Positions 34,041 through 43,451 of a DNA stretch of 64,000 nt are shown in pieces; positions within the stretch are counted from its first letter, which is position 1; each line of letters opens with the position of its first letter. The notes beneath the pieces were generated by a model. It saw only the letters and a program-made list of their open reading frames with translations. It was not told where the DNA came from and ran no database searches. The DNA lies in NCBI RefSeq assembly GCF_001445655.1, contig NZ_LNBE01000002.1, positions 744,001 to 808,000 on the forward strand, read 5' to 3'. The translations under genes were made by a program, and so were the position numbers. Source of the DNA: Streptomyces roseifaciens. GTDB taxonomy: Bacteria > Actinomycetota > Actinomycetes > Streptomycetales > Streptomycetaceae.

Positions 34041-35270
34041 ATGAGCACGCTTCCCGACTTCCGGGCCCTGGCCCCGGCCGGCACGGACTCCCGGGGCTTC
34101 CCGGACTTCGTGGCCGACCCCTATCCCCTCTACGCCCACCTGCGCGAGCAAGGCCCCGTCCACCGCGTCCCCACGGAAGGAGCCGGTGACGTCTGGGTGA
34201 TCCTCGGGTACGACGCGGTGCGCGCAGCCCTCACGAACCCCGGACTCAGCACGGACGTCCGCCACTCCTCCCGCTGGATCAGCGACGGCGGCCAGGCCAT
34301 CGGCCGCAACATGCTCCAGACCGACCCGCCCCAGCACACCCGTCTGCGCGCGCTGGTCGCCGGAGAGTTCACCGCCCGGCGCATCGAAGCCCTCAGGCCG
34401 CGTATCCAGCAGATCGCCGACGAACTGCTGGACCGGATCGCCCCGTTGGGCGCGACCGACCTCGTGGAATCCTTTGCGCTCCCCCTCCCCATCGCCGTCA
34501 TCTGCGAGCTCCTGGGCGTACCCGAAGCGAACCGGGAGTCCTTCCACGAGTGGTCGCAACGGATGGTCTTCGAACCCGCCTCCCCGGCAGGCGCCGAGGC
34601 GGCCGCAGCGATGGCGGCCTTCCTCACCGAACTGCTCCAGTCCAAGGAGCGCCATCCTGAGGAGGACTTGCTGAGCGCGCTGGTCCGGGCCGAGGACGCC
34701 GAAGGGCGCCGCCTGCCACTGGACGAGTTGATCGGCATGGCGTTCCTCCTGCTCGTCGCCGGCCACGAGACCACCGTCAACCTGCTCGCCAACGGCACCC
34801 ACGCCCTGCTCACCCACCCCGAACAGCTCGCAGCCCTGCAATCCGACCCCTCCCTGCTCGAAGGCGCGATCGAGGAGATGCTGCGCTACGAGGGACCGGT
34901 GACCTCTGCCGCGTACCGCTGGACCAGGCAGCCCGTCGAGATCGCCGGCCGGACCATCCCGGCGGGCGAGGCCGTCCTCATCCTGCTGGCCTCGGCCTCC
35001 CGCGACCCCGGCCGCTTCGCCGAACCCGACCGCTTCGACATCCGTCGCCCCCGCACGCCCGGCGGCGGACATCTGGCCTTCGGCCACGGCATACACCACT
35101 GCCTGGGCGCGCCACTCGCCCGCCTGGAGGCAGCCGTCGCCCTCCCCGCCCTCCTCGGCCGCCTGCCCGACCTCAAACTGGACACCGACCCGGCCGAGGC
35201 CGCCCCCTGGAGGCCCGGCCTGATCCGCGGCCTGTCCCGTCTGCCTGTGCGGTACAGCCCGACGCAGTGA
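34041..35270 (+). CDS. Cytochrome P450
   Basis: 409 aa. I-helix oxygen-activation motif LLVAGHETTVNLLANG, K-helix EEMLRYEGPV (ExxR), and heme loop FGHGIHHCLG with axial C354. Soluble, bacterial class-I size; electrons must come from a ferredoxin that is not encoded next to it. ATG 34041 is chosen over the overlapping out-of-frame ATG 34031. Probably de-repressed through the TetR protein by its ligand. Substrate unknown; CYP105/107-like appearance only. Confidence 0.95.
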   Translation: MSTLPDFRALAPAGTDSRGFPDFVADPYPLYAHLREQGPVHRVPTEGAGDVWVILGYDAVRAALTNPGLSTDVRHSSRWISDGGQAIGRNMLQTDPPQHTRLRALVAGEFTARRIEALRPRIQQIADELLDRIAPLGATDLVESFALPLPIAVICELLGVPEANRESFHEWSQRMVFEPASPAGAEAAAAMAAFLTELLQSKERHPEEDLLSALVRAEDAEGRRLPLDELIGMAFLLLVAGHETTVNLLANGTHALLTHPEQLAALQSDPSLLEGAIEEMLRYEGPVTSAAYRWTRQPVEIAGRTIPAGEAVLILLASASRDPGRFAEPDRFDIRRPRTPGGGHLAFGHGIHHCLGAPLARLEAAVALPALLGRLPDLKLDTDPAEAAPWRPGLIRGLSRLPVRYSPTQ

Positions 35271-35344
35271 CTGGTCGCCTCCGGAGAGCCGCCACTGTGG
35301 CTCCGGCCCTGGGGATGCTCAGCCGCGTCAGTTGCTTAGCCGCG

Positions 35345-37327
35345 TCAGCCGCAGCGGCCCGTCACCCGGGGCGACGAGGCCAGGTAGAGGTACCAGTCGG
35401 CCCCGTCCGGCATCCGCAGCACGCACGGCGTCCAGCCGCGCGCGAACCCCGGCGCCCCCGGGATGCGGGCGGCGGCAGCCACCGGTTCCGACCGGGCCCG
35501 CTGCAGCAGTTCGCCGACGGTGGTGGACGTGTTGTTGCCGGTCAGCGCTTCGGACGAGCAGCCCGCGTGGAATGCGACGGAGACGACCTCGGGGCCGACC
35601 AGGGTGCACGGGGGGCTCAGACCGGCGCGGTGCAGGCGCTCGGCGGCCTGCAGCGTGTCGGCGCGGAGGCGCACCTGATCGCCGACTCTGCGTTGCAGCA
35701 CCAGGTATTGGGACGTCAGATGCAGGGCAAAGGCGACGCCCAGCACCACGGCCACGACCGGGCGCCATCGCCGCCAGGCGCAACGGAACAGGGCCACGGC
35801 GAAGGCGGCGACGGGAATGGCGAGTTGGGCGTAGGCGGGGATGAGGAAGCGGGGGGCCGCGTAGTCGAGGAGGAAGAGGTACTGCAGCGACATCGCCGCC
35901 GCGCAGGCAAGGGGCAGCGCGACCACAGCCACCGGTGGCGTGCCGCGCCCGCCGACGGAGGTCTGTCCACCGGTGGCGGCCTGTCCACCGATGGCGTCCT
36001 GCCCGCCGACGGCGTTCCGTCCATCGACGGCGGGCCGTTCATCGACGGCGGTCCGGGCGCCGTGCCGGTGCCTGGTCAGGATGAGGACCAGGATCAGGGA
36101 CGCGACGGCCACGACGGGCGTGGCGAGCCACCACAGTGACAGCAGCGGATAGTCCCAGGGGATGTGGCACGGGCGGCACAGCAGCGGCCCGTTCAGGGCG
36201 CGCAGGTGCATGCCGAGGGTGTTGGTCCACCCCATGCCGCCCTGGACGCCGCTGCCGTCCCGCAGCCGGGCCACCGGACCGTCGAAGTCGGTGTACGCCT
36301 CGGTGAGCCACGGCGCCAGCCCGGCCGCGAGCCCGCCCACCACTGCGGCCGCCGGGCGCCACCGGCGCCAGGACGGCGTCAGTGCCACGGCGGCGAGCAG
36401 CGCGAGCGCGAGGAACACCGCGTCGGGCGGGCGCATCAACGCGGTGAACGCCACACTCACCGCAACCCCCGCCCACGCCCATACGCCGCGCCGCCCCGGC
36501 CCGGCGCCAGCAGTGGCGGCGGCCCGTAGGAACCATCCCGTTGCGGCCGTCGCGCCGTAGGCCACGTACAGGTTCGGCATGACCTCGCCCGCGTAGAACT
36601 GCACGACCCACAGACCGGCGAACGCCGCCGCGGCCGCCGCCGTGACCGTTTCGCCGACCAGGCGACGCCATGGCCAGAAGGCGGCCACCAGGCCGGCCGT
36701 GGCCAGTGTCAGCATCCAGGCCCGCAACACCACCACCGATGCGCTGAGCAGCACCGCAGGCGCAGCCAGCCAGCTGATGCCCCGGGCCCGCGGCGCGCTG
36801 AAATACGCGGCCGGTACTCGCGGGCTGACCTGACTCACGTACACGGCCTCGTCCCAGCCCAGCGGCAGCCGCAACGGCACCACCACGAGCTGCACCACAC
36901 CGAAGGCCACGGCCACCCACACCACGGGTACGATCCCGCGCCACCGCCGGACTCCCGTCGCGCGGCGGGAACGGGCCCGGCCGGCGTCGCGTCGGGCGGC
37001 GGGCCCGGCTGCGGGATTACGGTCGTCCGCGACCGGGCGGCTGACCCGGGACAAGCCGGTCCAGGGCAAGCCGGTCCAGGGCAACCTGATCCGGGACAAG
37101 GGAGAATGGAACACGCCGTATGCGTCGATCGCGGTGCCCGTAGCCACACGACCGCTCGACGTCAGCCGCAGCCGGGCGTTCCTCGCCACGCGCCGCACGT
37201 ACGAAGCCGTCGCCACGCCGTACCGCTCGCCGTGCCGCTCGCCGCGTCGGGGGCGGCCGGGGGCCGGGCGCCCGGGAATCCTGATCGCGGAGCGCAGTCG
37301 GCACCCCAGGCCCGACCGGTCCGGCAT
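35345..37327 (-). CDS. Polytopic GT-C/ArnT-like glycosyltransferase
   Basis: Up to 660 aa; the true start probably lies downstream of 37327. LPLGWDEAVYVSQV carries the D-E motif of GT-C (GT39-type) enzymes after the first membrane helix (IVPVVWVAVAFGVVQLVVV). About ten further membrane segments follow, then an external C-terminal domain (CTLVGPEVVSVAFHAGCSSEAL, WYLYLASSPRVTGRC). A hydrophilic loop near the middle is a slipped repeat (AVGGQD, AIGGQA, ATGGQT, SVGGRG). Family members transfer sugars from polyprenyl-phosphate donors outside the membrane. No partner genes nearby. Confidence 0.75.
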   Translation of the reverse strand: MPDRSGLGCRLRSAIRIPGRPAPGRPRRGERHGERYGVATASYVRRVARNARLRLTSSGRVATGTAIDAYGVFHSPLSRIRLPWTGLPWTGLSRVSRPVADDRNPAAGPAARRDAGRARSRRATGVRRWRGIVPVVWVAVAFGVVQLVVVPLRLPLGWDEAVYVSQVSPRVPAAYFSAPRARGISWLAAPAVLLSASVVVLRAWMLTLATAGLVAAFWPWRRLVGETVTAAAAAAFAGLWVVQFYAGEVMPNLYVAYGATAATGWFLRAAATAGAGPGRRGVWAWAGVAVSVAFTALMRPPDAVFLALALLAAVALTPSWRRWRPAAAVVGGLAAGLAPWLTEAYTDFDGPVARLRDGSGVQGGMGWTNTLGMHLRALNGPLLCRPCHIPWDYPLLSLWWLATPVVAVASLILVLILTRHRHGARTAVDERPAVDGRNAVGGQDAIGGQAATGGQTSVGGRGTPPVAVVALPLACAAAMSLQYLFLLDYAAPRFLIPAYAQLAIPVAAFAVALFRCAWRRWRPVVAVVLGVAFALHLTSQYLVLQRRVGDQVRLRADTLQAAERLHRAGLSPPCTLVGPEVVSVAFHAGCSSEALTGNNTSTTVGELLQRARSEPVAAAARIPGAPGFARGWTPCVLRMPDGADWYLYLASSPRVTGRCG

Positions 37328-37422
37328 GCCACGCCCTCCTCACCTCCCCCAGTGGTCACGGTCGGTTCCACACTAAGTTCCCTGTGTGACGGGCGCACCC
37401 TTGTGCGGGCGAGTGGCACGGT

Positions 37423-38328
37423 CTACCGGCTGCAGGCGTCCAGGAGAGCCGCCAACCGGCGGGAAGGCGGGGCGGGGCGCACCGCCAGGTACGTCCGGAC
37501 GGCCGGGGCGGGGGCGGCGAAGGGGCGGAAGGCGATGCGGGGAGCCGGTTGGATTTCGGCCTGTGAGGCGTAGTAGACGGTCCAGCTCGGCCTGCCGGTG
37601 GCGATCGCGGCCAGGGTGTCCTGGTCGGTGGTGAACGCAGCACCCATGACCGGTTCGAAGCCGGCCGCGCGGCAAGCGTCGATGACCGTGCCGACGAGGA
37701 GGGGGTTACTGTCGCGCGGCGTGATCCGTAGGGGCAGGTCGGCCAGGTCGGCGAGGGTGACGTTCGGCTGTGCGGCCAGAGGGTGTCCGGCGGGCAGGGC
37801 GGCGACGAGGGCGTCGCACCAGAGGGGGAGAAGCTCCAGGTCCGGGCTGTGGTGGTCCGTACCGTCCGTGCGGGGTGCGAGGTCTGTGCCCCGGACGAAT
37901 GCGGCGTCCAGTTCGCCGTCGCGGACTTGCTGGAGCCGGGCCGCCTGGGGTGCGCTGACCAGCTCGACCAGCAGCTGCGGGGCCCGTTCGGTGAGGGCGG
38001 TCAGTACGGCGTCCAGGCGGAGGCCGAGTCCGGTGCTCGTGCCGAGGCGCAGGGTCGATTCCTGCTCGGCACGGAAGGCGGCCATGGCCTCGTTCGCCGA
38101 ACGCTCGGCCTGGAGGAGGGCGTGGGCGTGCGTCAGGAAGGCGTGCCCCGCGGCGGTCAGCGTCACGGTGCGGGTCGTGCGGTCGAACAGCTTCAGGCCG
38201 AGTTCGCGCTCCAGCCGCTGTATCTGCTGGCTGACGGTCGGCTGAACGATGTGCAGCCGTTCGGCGGCCCGCCCGAAGTGCAGTTCCTCGGCCACCGCTA
38301 TGAAGTAGCGCACCTGTCGCAGTTCCAC
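37423..38328 (-). CDS. LysR-family regulator
   Basis: 301 aa. N-terminal winged helix MELRQVRYFIAVAEELHFGRAAERLHIVQPTVSQQIQRLERELG and the effector domain (RLGTSTGLGLRLDAVL, DAAFVRGTD, LPLRITPRDSNPLL, GFEPVMGAAFTTDQDTLAAIATG). It is divergent from the alpha/beta hydrolase at 38470, its likely target, with LysR-type half-sites between. A decayed relative is present at 43817-44490. Confidence 0.93.
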   Translation of the reverse strand: MELRQVRYFIAVAEELHFGRAAERLHIVQPTVSQQIQRLERELGLKLFDRTTRTVTLTAAGHAFLTHAHALLQAERSANEAMAAFRAEQESTLRLGTSTGLGLRLDAVLTALTERAPQLLVELVSAPQAARLQQVRDGELDAAFVRGTDLAPRTDGTDHHSPDLELLPLWCDALVAALPAGHPLAAQPNVTLADLADLPLRITPRDSNPLLVGTVIDACRAAGFEPVMGAAFTTDQDTLAAIATGRPSWTVYYASQAEIQPAPRIAFRPFAAPAPAVRTYLAVRPAPPSRRLAALLDACSR

Positions 38329-38351
38329 GCCGCCCCCTGCTGACGCCCTTA

Positions 38352-38371
38352 TTGATCATGGTCCTTGATCA
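38352..38371. promoter_or_regulatory. Putative LysR binding site
   Basis: TTGATCA at 38352-38358 and again at 38365-38371, each holding the palindrome TGATCA, in the gap between the LysR and hydrolase genes, 24 bases before the LysR start codon. A T-N11-A pair is included. Confidence 0.5.
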
Positions 38372-38469
38372 GTCTAGGAGCGGACTGCTCATTGGTCGTG
38401 ACCGGCCTGTCCGCTGGAATCGCCCTTGGGAGACCTGGGGTACCACGGAGAGGGGAAGGAAACACGACG

Positions 38470-39234
38470 ATGGCCCACGCGACCGTCAACGGCACCACGC
38501 TCTACTACCAGGACCTCGGCTCCGGCCGCCCCTTGCTGTTCCTGCACGGCTGGGGCACCAGCGGCCGGGTGTGGGACGCACAGGCAGCCGACCTGATGAC
38601 CGACCACCGTGTGATCACCCTCGACTGGCGGGGCTGCGGCAGATCGGACCGGCCCGCCACCGGCTACACCATCGCCGACATCACCCACGACATCCTGGGG
38701 TTCGTCGACGCCCTGGAGCTCGACCGCCCGGTGCTGATCGGATCGTCGATCGCGGGGGCGTTCACCATCGAGGCCGCGCTCGCCGCCCCGGACCGGATCG
38801 GCGCCATCGTCCCGGTGGACGCGGGCGTCCACCACTTCTGCGGGATGCGGGAGGCGATGGACAAGCTGCTGGCGGACCTGCGCGCCGACAGGGCGGGCAC
38901 CCTGGCCGGCTTCGTCCCGCACTGGTACCGCCCGGGAGCCGGCACCGCCATGATCGACTGGACGGTCCGGCAGCTGCTGGACTCCACGTTCCTCATCGAC
39001 CGGCTCATCGTCGACCAGGCCGGCTACGACCCGCGCCACCGGCTGGGCCGCATGCAGGTTCCCACCCACTTCCTGCACGGCGAACTGGACACCGAGGTCC
39101 CGCTGTCCGTTCCCCGGGAGTGCGCCGACCTGATCCCCGGCGCGCGGATGACCGTCATCGAAGGCGCCGGCCACATGTCCCAGCAGGACCAGGCCGAACG
39201 CTTCAACCGGGCGCTCCGTGCGGCCTTGCGCTGA
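38470..39234 (+). CDS. Alpha/beta hydrolase (haloperoxidase/esterase type)
   Basis: 254 aa. YYQDLGSGRPLLFLHGWGTSGRVWD contains the HGWG oxyanion motif, VITLDWRGCGRSDRPATGY is standard, the nucleophile elbow reads IGSSIAGAF (G-S-S-I-A instead of GxSxG), HGELDTEVPL supplies Asp and IEGAGHMSQQDQ the His. GAGAGGGGAAGGAA precedes ATG 38470. Probably regulated by the divergent LysR protein. Substrate unknown. Confidence 0.88.
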   Translation: MAHATVNGTTLYYQDLGSGRPLLFLHGWGTSGRVWDAQAADLMTDHRVITLDWRGCGRSDRPATGYTIADITHDILGFVDALELDRPVLIGSSIAGAFTIEAALAAPDRIGAIVPVDAGVHHFCGMREAMDKLLADLRADRAGTLAGFVPHWYRPGAGTAMIDWTVRQLLDSTFLIDRLIVDQAGYDPRHRLGRMQVPTHFLHGELDTEVPLSVPRECADLIPGARMTVIEGAGHMSQQDQAERFNRALRAALR

Positions 39235-39270
39235 ACAGCCCGCAACAACTCTCGACGGCTCTGGGCAGCC

Positions 39271-39320
39271 TCGAAATCCCTCGAAATCCCTCGAAATCCC
39301 TCGACAGCCCTCGACAGCCC
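39271..39320. repeat. 10-bp tandem repeat, five units
   Basis: TCGAAATCCC three times followed by TCGACAGCCC twice, in perfect register, between two hydrolase genes. Two unit types show expansion by slippage after a mutation. Confidence 0.7.
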
Positions 39321-39414
39321 TCAGCCGGGCGGGCCGGCAGCGGCCCGGGCGAAGGTCCGTCCCCGCCCCGCCCTGGCCAAGGCCCGAACCCGGACTCTCT
39401 GGAAGAGAAGCACC

Positions 39415-40239
39415 ATGCCCGTAGTCGACGTGGCCGTCTCCGGCGGCATCAGCAAGGCCCACTACCTCGTCACCGGAAAGGGCCCGGGCCTGGTCCTGGT
39501 CCACGGCACCGGTGCCACCGCGCAGAGCAACTGGGGGCCGCTCATCGAGGCCCTCGGCGACCGCTGCACCATCGTGGCCCCGGACCTGCCCGGCTCCGGC
39601 GACACCCGCGACCCCGGCGGGCCGATCACTCTCCACGACATGGTCGCCCACGTCGTGACGGCGGCCCAGGGCGCCGGCCTCGACCACTTCCACCTGGTCG
39701 GGCACTCCCTCGGCGCCGTCGTGGCCACGGCCACCGCAGGCCTGCACCCCGGAATGGTCGACTCCCTGACCGCTCACGCCGGATGGGTCCGGGCCGACGC
39801 CCAGATGGTGTTCCAGTTCGGACTGTGGAGTCAGCTCATACGCACCGACCCCGCCGGGCTCGCCCGGATGATCCTGCTCACCGCCATGGGCAAGGACACC
39901 CTCCGCACCTGGGACCGGACCGCGTTCGCCCAGGCGGCTGCCGCCTTCACCGACATGCTGGACGGCGCCCGGGACGGCTTCGCCCGCCAGTCCGAAGCCG
40001 ACATGAGGATCGACATCACCGACCTGCTCCCGAACGTCACCGCGCCGACACTGATCATCTCCAGCGCGGACGACCGCATCGTGTACCCGCACCACCAGCA
40101 CGAACTGGCTGACGGGATCCCCCACGCCCGGCTGCTGCGCGTGCCGGGCGGACACGGGCTCCCGGCCGAGAACCCGGCTCTTCTCACGGCCAAGGTCGCC
40201 GAACACCTCGACCTCGTGGACGTTGCCCCACGCGGTTGA
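39415..40239 (+). CDS. Alpha/beta hydrolase
   Basis: 274 aa. GPGLVLVHGTGATAQSNWGPL, VAPDLPGSGDTRDPG, nucleophile elbow HLVGHSLGAVVATATAG with canonical G-H-S-L-G, late Asp in ISSADDRIVYPHH and His in VPGGHGLPAENP. Same direction as the preceding hydrolase but separated by 180 bases with tandem repeats. Followed at 20 bases by a phosphotransferase gene, likely in one transcript. Ester, lactone or C-C hydrolase; not assignable. Confidence 0.88.
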   Translation: MPVVDVAVSGGISKAHYLVTGKGPGLVLVHGTGATAQSNWGPLIEALGDRCTIVAPDLPGSGDTRDPGGPITLHDMVAHVVTAAQGAGLDHFHLVGHSLGAVVATATAGLHPGMVDSLTAHAGWVRADAQMVFQFGLWSQLIRTDPAGLARMILLTAMGKDTLRTWDRTAFAQAAAAFTDMLDGARDGFARQSEADMRIDITDLLPNVTAPTLIISSADDRIVYPHHQHELADGIPHARLLRVPGGHGLPAENPALLTAKVAEHLDLVDVAPRG

Positions 40240-40259
40240 AAGATGGAGAGTCTGATGTT

Positions 40260-41141
40260 GTGAAGTTATCGGACACGCACCGTGCGCTGCTGGGCCGGCT
40301 GCTGCCGGACGACGAACCAGGCGATCTGGCCGTCCACCGGGGTCAGTTCCATCACGTGGTCATCGGCTCAGACCGCGTCGTATGCCTGCCCCGTACCGAG
40401 GCGGCGGCCGGCAGATTGCCGGAGCGGGCAGCCGTACTGCGCGCACTCGCCGTACTCGATCTTGGCTTTCGCACGCCTGAGCCGTTGTCCTCCGAGGGCG
40501 GAGGCCATGACGCGGACGGGATGCCGTTCCTGGTTCTGAGCCGCGTTCCCGGCGCACCCCTGGAGGCCGGCGCGCTCGACGATCCCGTCGTGGCCGATGC
40601 CGTGGCGGCGCAGTACGCCTCCCTGCTGGCCGGACTGGCCCGGGCCGGCGCGGACGAGGCAACGGTACGAGCGGCTCTGCCCCGGGCACCGGAAGGCCGG
40701 TGGCGGCAGTTCGCGGCGGACGTGCGCGCAGAGCTGTTCCCCTTCATGGCCGACAGCGGACGGCGGCGAGCCGAGCGGGAACTAGCGGCGCTCGACAGCC
40801 TTCCTCACATCACCGACGCAGTGGTGCACGGCGACCTCGGGGGCGAGAACGTGCTGTGGGAGCACGCCGACGGACTGCCGCGGCTCAGTGGCGTCGTCGA
40901 CTGGGACGAGGTGGGGCTCGGTGACCCTGCCGAAGACCTCGCGGCAGTCGGTGCGAGCTATGGCGAGAACTTCTTGGGACGGGTGCTGCTGGCCGCCCGT
41001 GGCAGTCGGAGTCGGCCGGCTGACGGGCTCAGCACCCGTATCGCCGCGATCCGCGGCACGTTCGCTCTGCAGCAAGCTCTGGCCGGGCGCCTGGACGGCG
41101 ACGATGAGGAACTGGCGGAGGGCTTGGCCGACTACCGCTGA
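40260..41141 (+). CDS. Phosphotransferase (APH/macrolide-kinase-like)
   Basis: 293 aa. VIGSDRVVCLPRTEAAAGRLPERAAVLRAL is the ATP-side hairpin of macrolide phosphotransferase-like kinases, FLVLSRVPGAPLE the hinge, H190-G-D192-LGGE-N197 the catalytic loop, and GVVDWDEVGLGDPAEDLA the metal motif. GTG 40260 has GGAGAG upstream; an earlier TTG 40236 overlaps the hydrolase end and is less likely. Possible antibiotic or metabolite kinase. Confidence 0.87.
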   Translation: MKLSDTHRALLGRLLPDDEPGDLAVHRGQFHHVVIGSDRVVCLPRTEAAAGRLPERAAVLRALAVLDLGFRTPEPLSSEGGGHDADGMPFLVLSRVPGAPLEAGALDDPVVADAVAAQYASLLAGLARAGADEATVRAALPRAPEGRWRQFAADVRAELFPFMADSGRRRAERELAALDSLPHITDAVVHGDLGGENVLWEHADGLPRLSGVVDWDEVGLGDPAEDLAAVGASYGENFLGRVLLAARGSRSRPADGLSTRIAAIRGTFALQQALAGRLDGDDEELAEGLADYR

Positions 41142-41265
41142 GTGCTGGGCTCCGGGCTCCCGGACTCCGAGCTCCCGGGCTCCGGGGTCCGGGCGCCGGG
41201 CTCCTGACGCCGGTCACAGCCCCGGCGCCTTGACCCTCAACCCTCCGCTGTACTGTCAGCGGCCG

Positions 41266-41412
41266 CTACCGGCGTCCACGCAGCCGCCCGAGCAGCTTGC
41301 GGGCCTGGTCACGTTTGCGTGGGTCGGCTGCAGCACGCCGGGCCGATGCGATGGTCCGCTGTCCCTGTGGGCTGCGGGCGAACTGCTTGATACGTGCGAT
41401 CAACCCGGACAT
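41266..41412 (-). CDS. Small basic conserved protein (48 aa)
   Basis: Reading leftward from ATG 41412 to TAG 41266: MSGLIARIKQFARSPQG, then QRTIASARRAAADP and RKRDQARKLLGRLRGRR. It is short and very basic, with RIKxFxRSPQG near the start, a pattern I recall from small actinobacterial proteins of unknown role. A strong ribosome site (GAAGGAGGAG) lies seven bases before the start, and codon use is normal. Likely DNA- or RNA-binding by charge only (inference). Isolated in a 510-base gap between larger genes. Confidence 0.72.
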   Translation of the reverse strand: MSGLIARIKQFARSPQGQRTIASARRAAADPRKRDQARKLLGRLRGRR

Positions 41413-41651
41413 GGCTCCTCCTTCGGGCCGTCTATCTTCCGTTTACCCGATGGGATCCCGGTGATGTCTGTGCGAGGTCGCCGAACGGCAGGGTCCTGGA
41501 GCGTCATGGAGCGCGTACGGCGGACATGCGGAGCTCATCGACTCCGGCTGTGGGGCCTTGGATCCCAAGGGTTCACCAATGGCGATGGCTCACTGGAGAG
41601 GCCGGTAAGTCCCCGTGTCGGGCAGGTGACGGGCGGGTACCGACGGACGGG

Positions 41652-42560
41652 TTACGCGGCCGATGACTCGGACGACCCAGATGACTCGGACGATTCGGGC
41701 GACTCATCGGCCTCCGTCTCGACTCCGGGGAGGAGCAGGACGCCCCAGGTGACCAGCACCGCACCCACCCCCTCCGGGATGAGCCACCAGCCGGTCCGTA
41801 CCCGTTCGCCGTACACCAGGCCGCCCAACGCCAGGCTGACCAGCGCTTCGCCGAGAGTGAGGGCCGGCTGAGAGGCCACCAGCGGCCCCGACTCCATGGC
41901 GTTGGCCAGGAGGAAGAGCGCCAGGCCGCCGGCAGCGAAGAAGCCGTACGTCTGCCAGCAGGTGAGAAACGCCCCGGCGCCCTGCTGTTCGAAGACGTCG
42001 GTGGCGGTCGTCATCAACGTCGCCGTCAATGCGTAGCTGATCGCCGACGCGGAGCTGAACAGCGCCGCCCTGCTCATACCGCGGGGCCTGGTGAGGGCGG
42101 CCGTGACGCAGAGGGCCATGGCGCCCAGGGTGGCGGTCAGGGTGAGGAGCCACACCCAGGCGGAAACCTCCCCGTGACCCCCGGAGGGCGCGGCGGCGAC
42201 CAGCGCCAGCCCCAGCCCGAAGGCCACCATGAGGGATGCGGCCCAGCCGGTTGCGGAGAGGCGGCGGCGGGAGAACGCGCAGGCGATGACGAGAGTGAAG
42301 GGCAGTTCCGTCACGAGGATGGGCTGGACGAGCGAGAGCGACCCGAGGTTCAGGGCCAGCGCCTGGCACGCCGCAGCTCCGACGATCACCGCGATCCCGC
42401 CGAGCCATGCCGGGTTGTGCACCAGATGCCGGATCAGGCGCACGCTGAACGCGTCCCCGTGAGGCACGGTGCGCGCGGCGATGCGCTGGAGCACCGTCCC
42501 CGTCGCGTTGGCCGCGGCCGCCAGCAGGGCGAACGCCGCGGAGAGCAGGGCGGCTGACAT
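41652..42560 (-). CDS. DMT/EamA-type membrane transporter
   Basis: 302 aa with nine to ten membrane helices (LLSAAFALLAAAANATGTVLQRIAA, LVQPILVTELPFTLVIACAF, WAASLMVAFGLGLALVAAA, LVSLALGGLVYGERVRTGWW). The arrangement and the ATGTVLQR start resemble the NIPA/DMT group rather than classic EamA repeats. The cytoplasmic C-terminus is a Ser/Glu repeat (ESPESSESSGSSESSAA). Substrate unknown; metabolite or Mg2+ transport is typical of the group. Confidence 0.85.
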   Translation of the reverse strand: MSAALLSAAFALLAAAANATGTVLQRIAARTVPHGDAFSVRLIRHLVHNPAWLGGIAVIVGAAACQALALNLGSLSLVQPILVTELPFTLVIACAFSRRRLSATGWAASLMVAFGLGLALVAAAPSGGHGEVSAWVWLLTLTATLGAMALCVTAALTRPRGMSRAALFSSASAISYALTATLMTTATDVFEQQGAGAFLTCWQTYGFFAAGGLALFLLANAMESGPLVASQPALTLGEALVSLALGGLVYGERVRTGWWLIPEGVGAVLVTWGVLLLPGVETEADESPESSESSGSSESSAA

Positions 42561-42816
42561 GCAATCCTCCCGTCGTTCGTCCGTACCCCGGGCGTGACCT
42601 CGCCGGCCGTCACGTGGGAAAGACGATCACACGGCTGGACGGACCCGGGGAAGAGGCGCGCAGGACACGTCGGCCGCTGGGGGAGCTTTCCTGCGGGGCC
42701 GGGGGTGGGTGCCGGTGCCGGTGCGGGCTTTCTCGTCCCGCTCACGCGTAACCGGGCGTGAGCGGGTACGCGCACGAGTGGCCCTGACCTTACGAGAACG
42801 AGGAGAGTGGTCGCTG

Positions 42817-43278
42817 ATGAGCACGGTGAAAGAGGCTGTAGAGGTCGACGTTCCCGTCCATACCGCCTACAACCAGTGGACGCAGTTCGAGGAATTCCCG
42901 AACTTCATGGAGGGCGTCGAGGAGGTCCGGCAGATCGACGCCAGCCTCAACCACTGGGTCACCAAGATCGGTGGCGTACGGCGGGAGTTCGACACCGAGA
43001 TCGTCGACCAGTTCCCCGACGAGCGGATCACCTGGCGGACGGTCGGCGGCGAGACGGAGCAGAGGGGCACCGTCAGCTTCCAGCGCGTGGACGAGGCGCA
43101 CACACGCGTGGTGCTGGTGATGGACGTCGAGCCCAGCGGAGTCGCGGAAGCGGCCGCCGACCTGACGGGGGCGATCGACCGGCACGTCAAAGGCGACATG
43201 CGGCGCTTCAAGGACTACGTCGAGAACCGGGGCGGTGTGACGGGAGCCTGGCGGGGCCGGATCACGCCTGGTGGCTGA
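42817..43278 (+). CDS. SRPBCC cyclase/dehydrase-type protein
   Basis: 153 aa. MSTVKEAVEVDVPVHTAYNQWTQFEEFPNFMEGVEEV is the characteristic opening of the coenzyme Q-binding/polyketide-cyclase group; WRTVGGETEQRGTVSFQRVDEAHTRVVL and IDRHVKGDMRRFKDYVENRG complete the fold. GAGGAGAG precedes ATG 42817. Abundant small stress-associated proteins of this type occur in Streptomyces; ligand unknown. Confidence 0.87.
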   Translation: MSTVKEAVEVDVPVHTAYNQWTQFEEFPNFMEGVEEVRQIDASLNHWVTKIGGVRREFDTEIVDQFPDERITWRTVGGETEQRGTVSFQRVDEAHTRVVLVMDVEPSGVAEAAADLTGAIDRHVKGDMRRFKDYVENRGGVTGAWRGRITPGG

Positions 43279-43451
43279 CCTCGGCCTTGAGCCCTCGGCC
43301 CCGCTGCATCGCGAGGCACCTCGGGGCGGGCGCCGGCCGGTCGGGCCGGCGCCCGGCTCCCCGTCGGTGAGGCAGCCTCGTCCCGAGACCACGTGACCCC
43401 CGGACACGTGGTCTTGAGACAGGTGCGGCCCCCGCCCAGAGGCAGAGCGGT

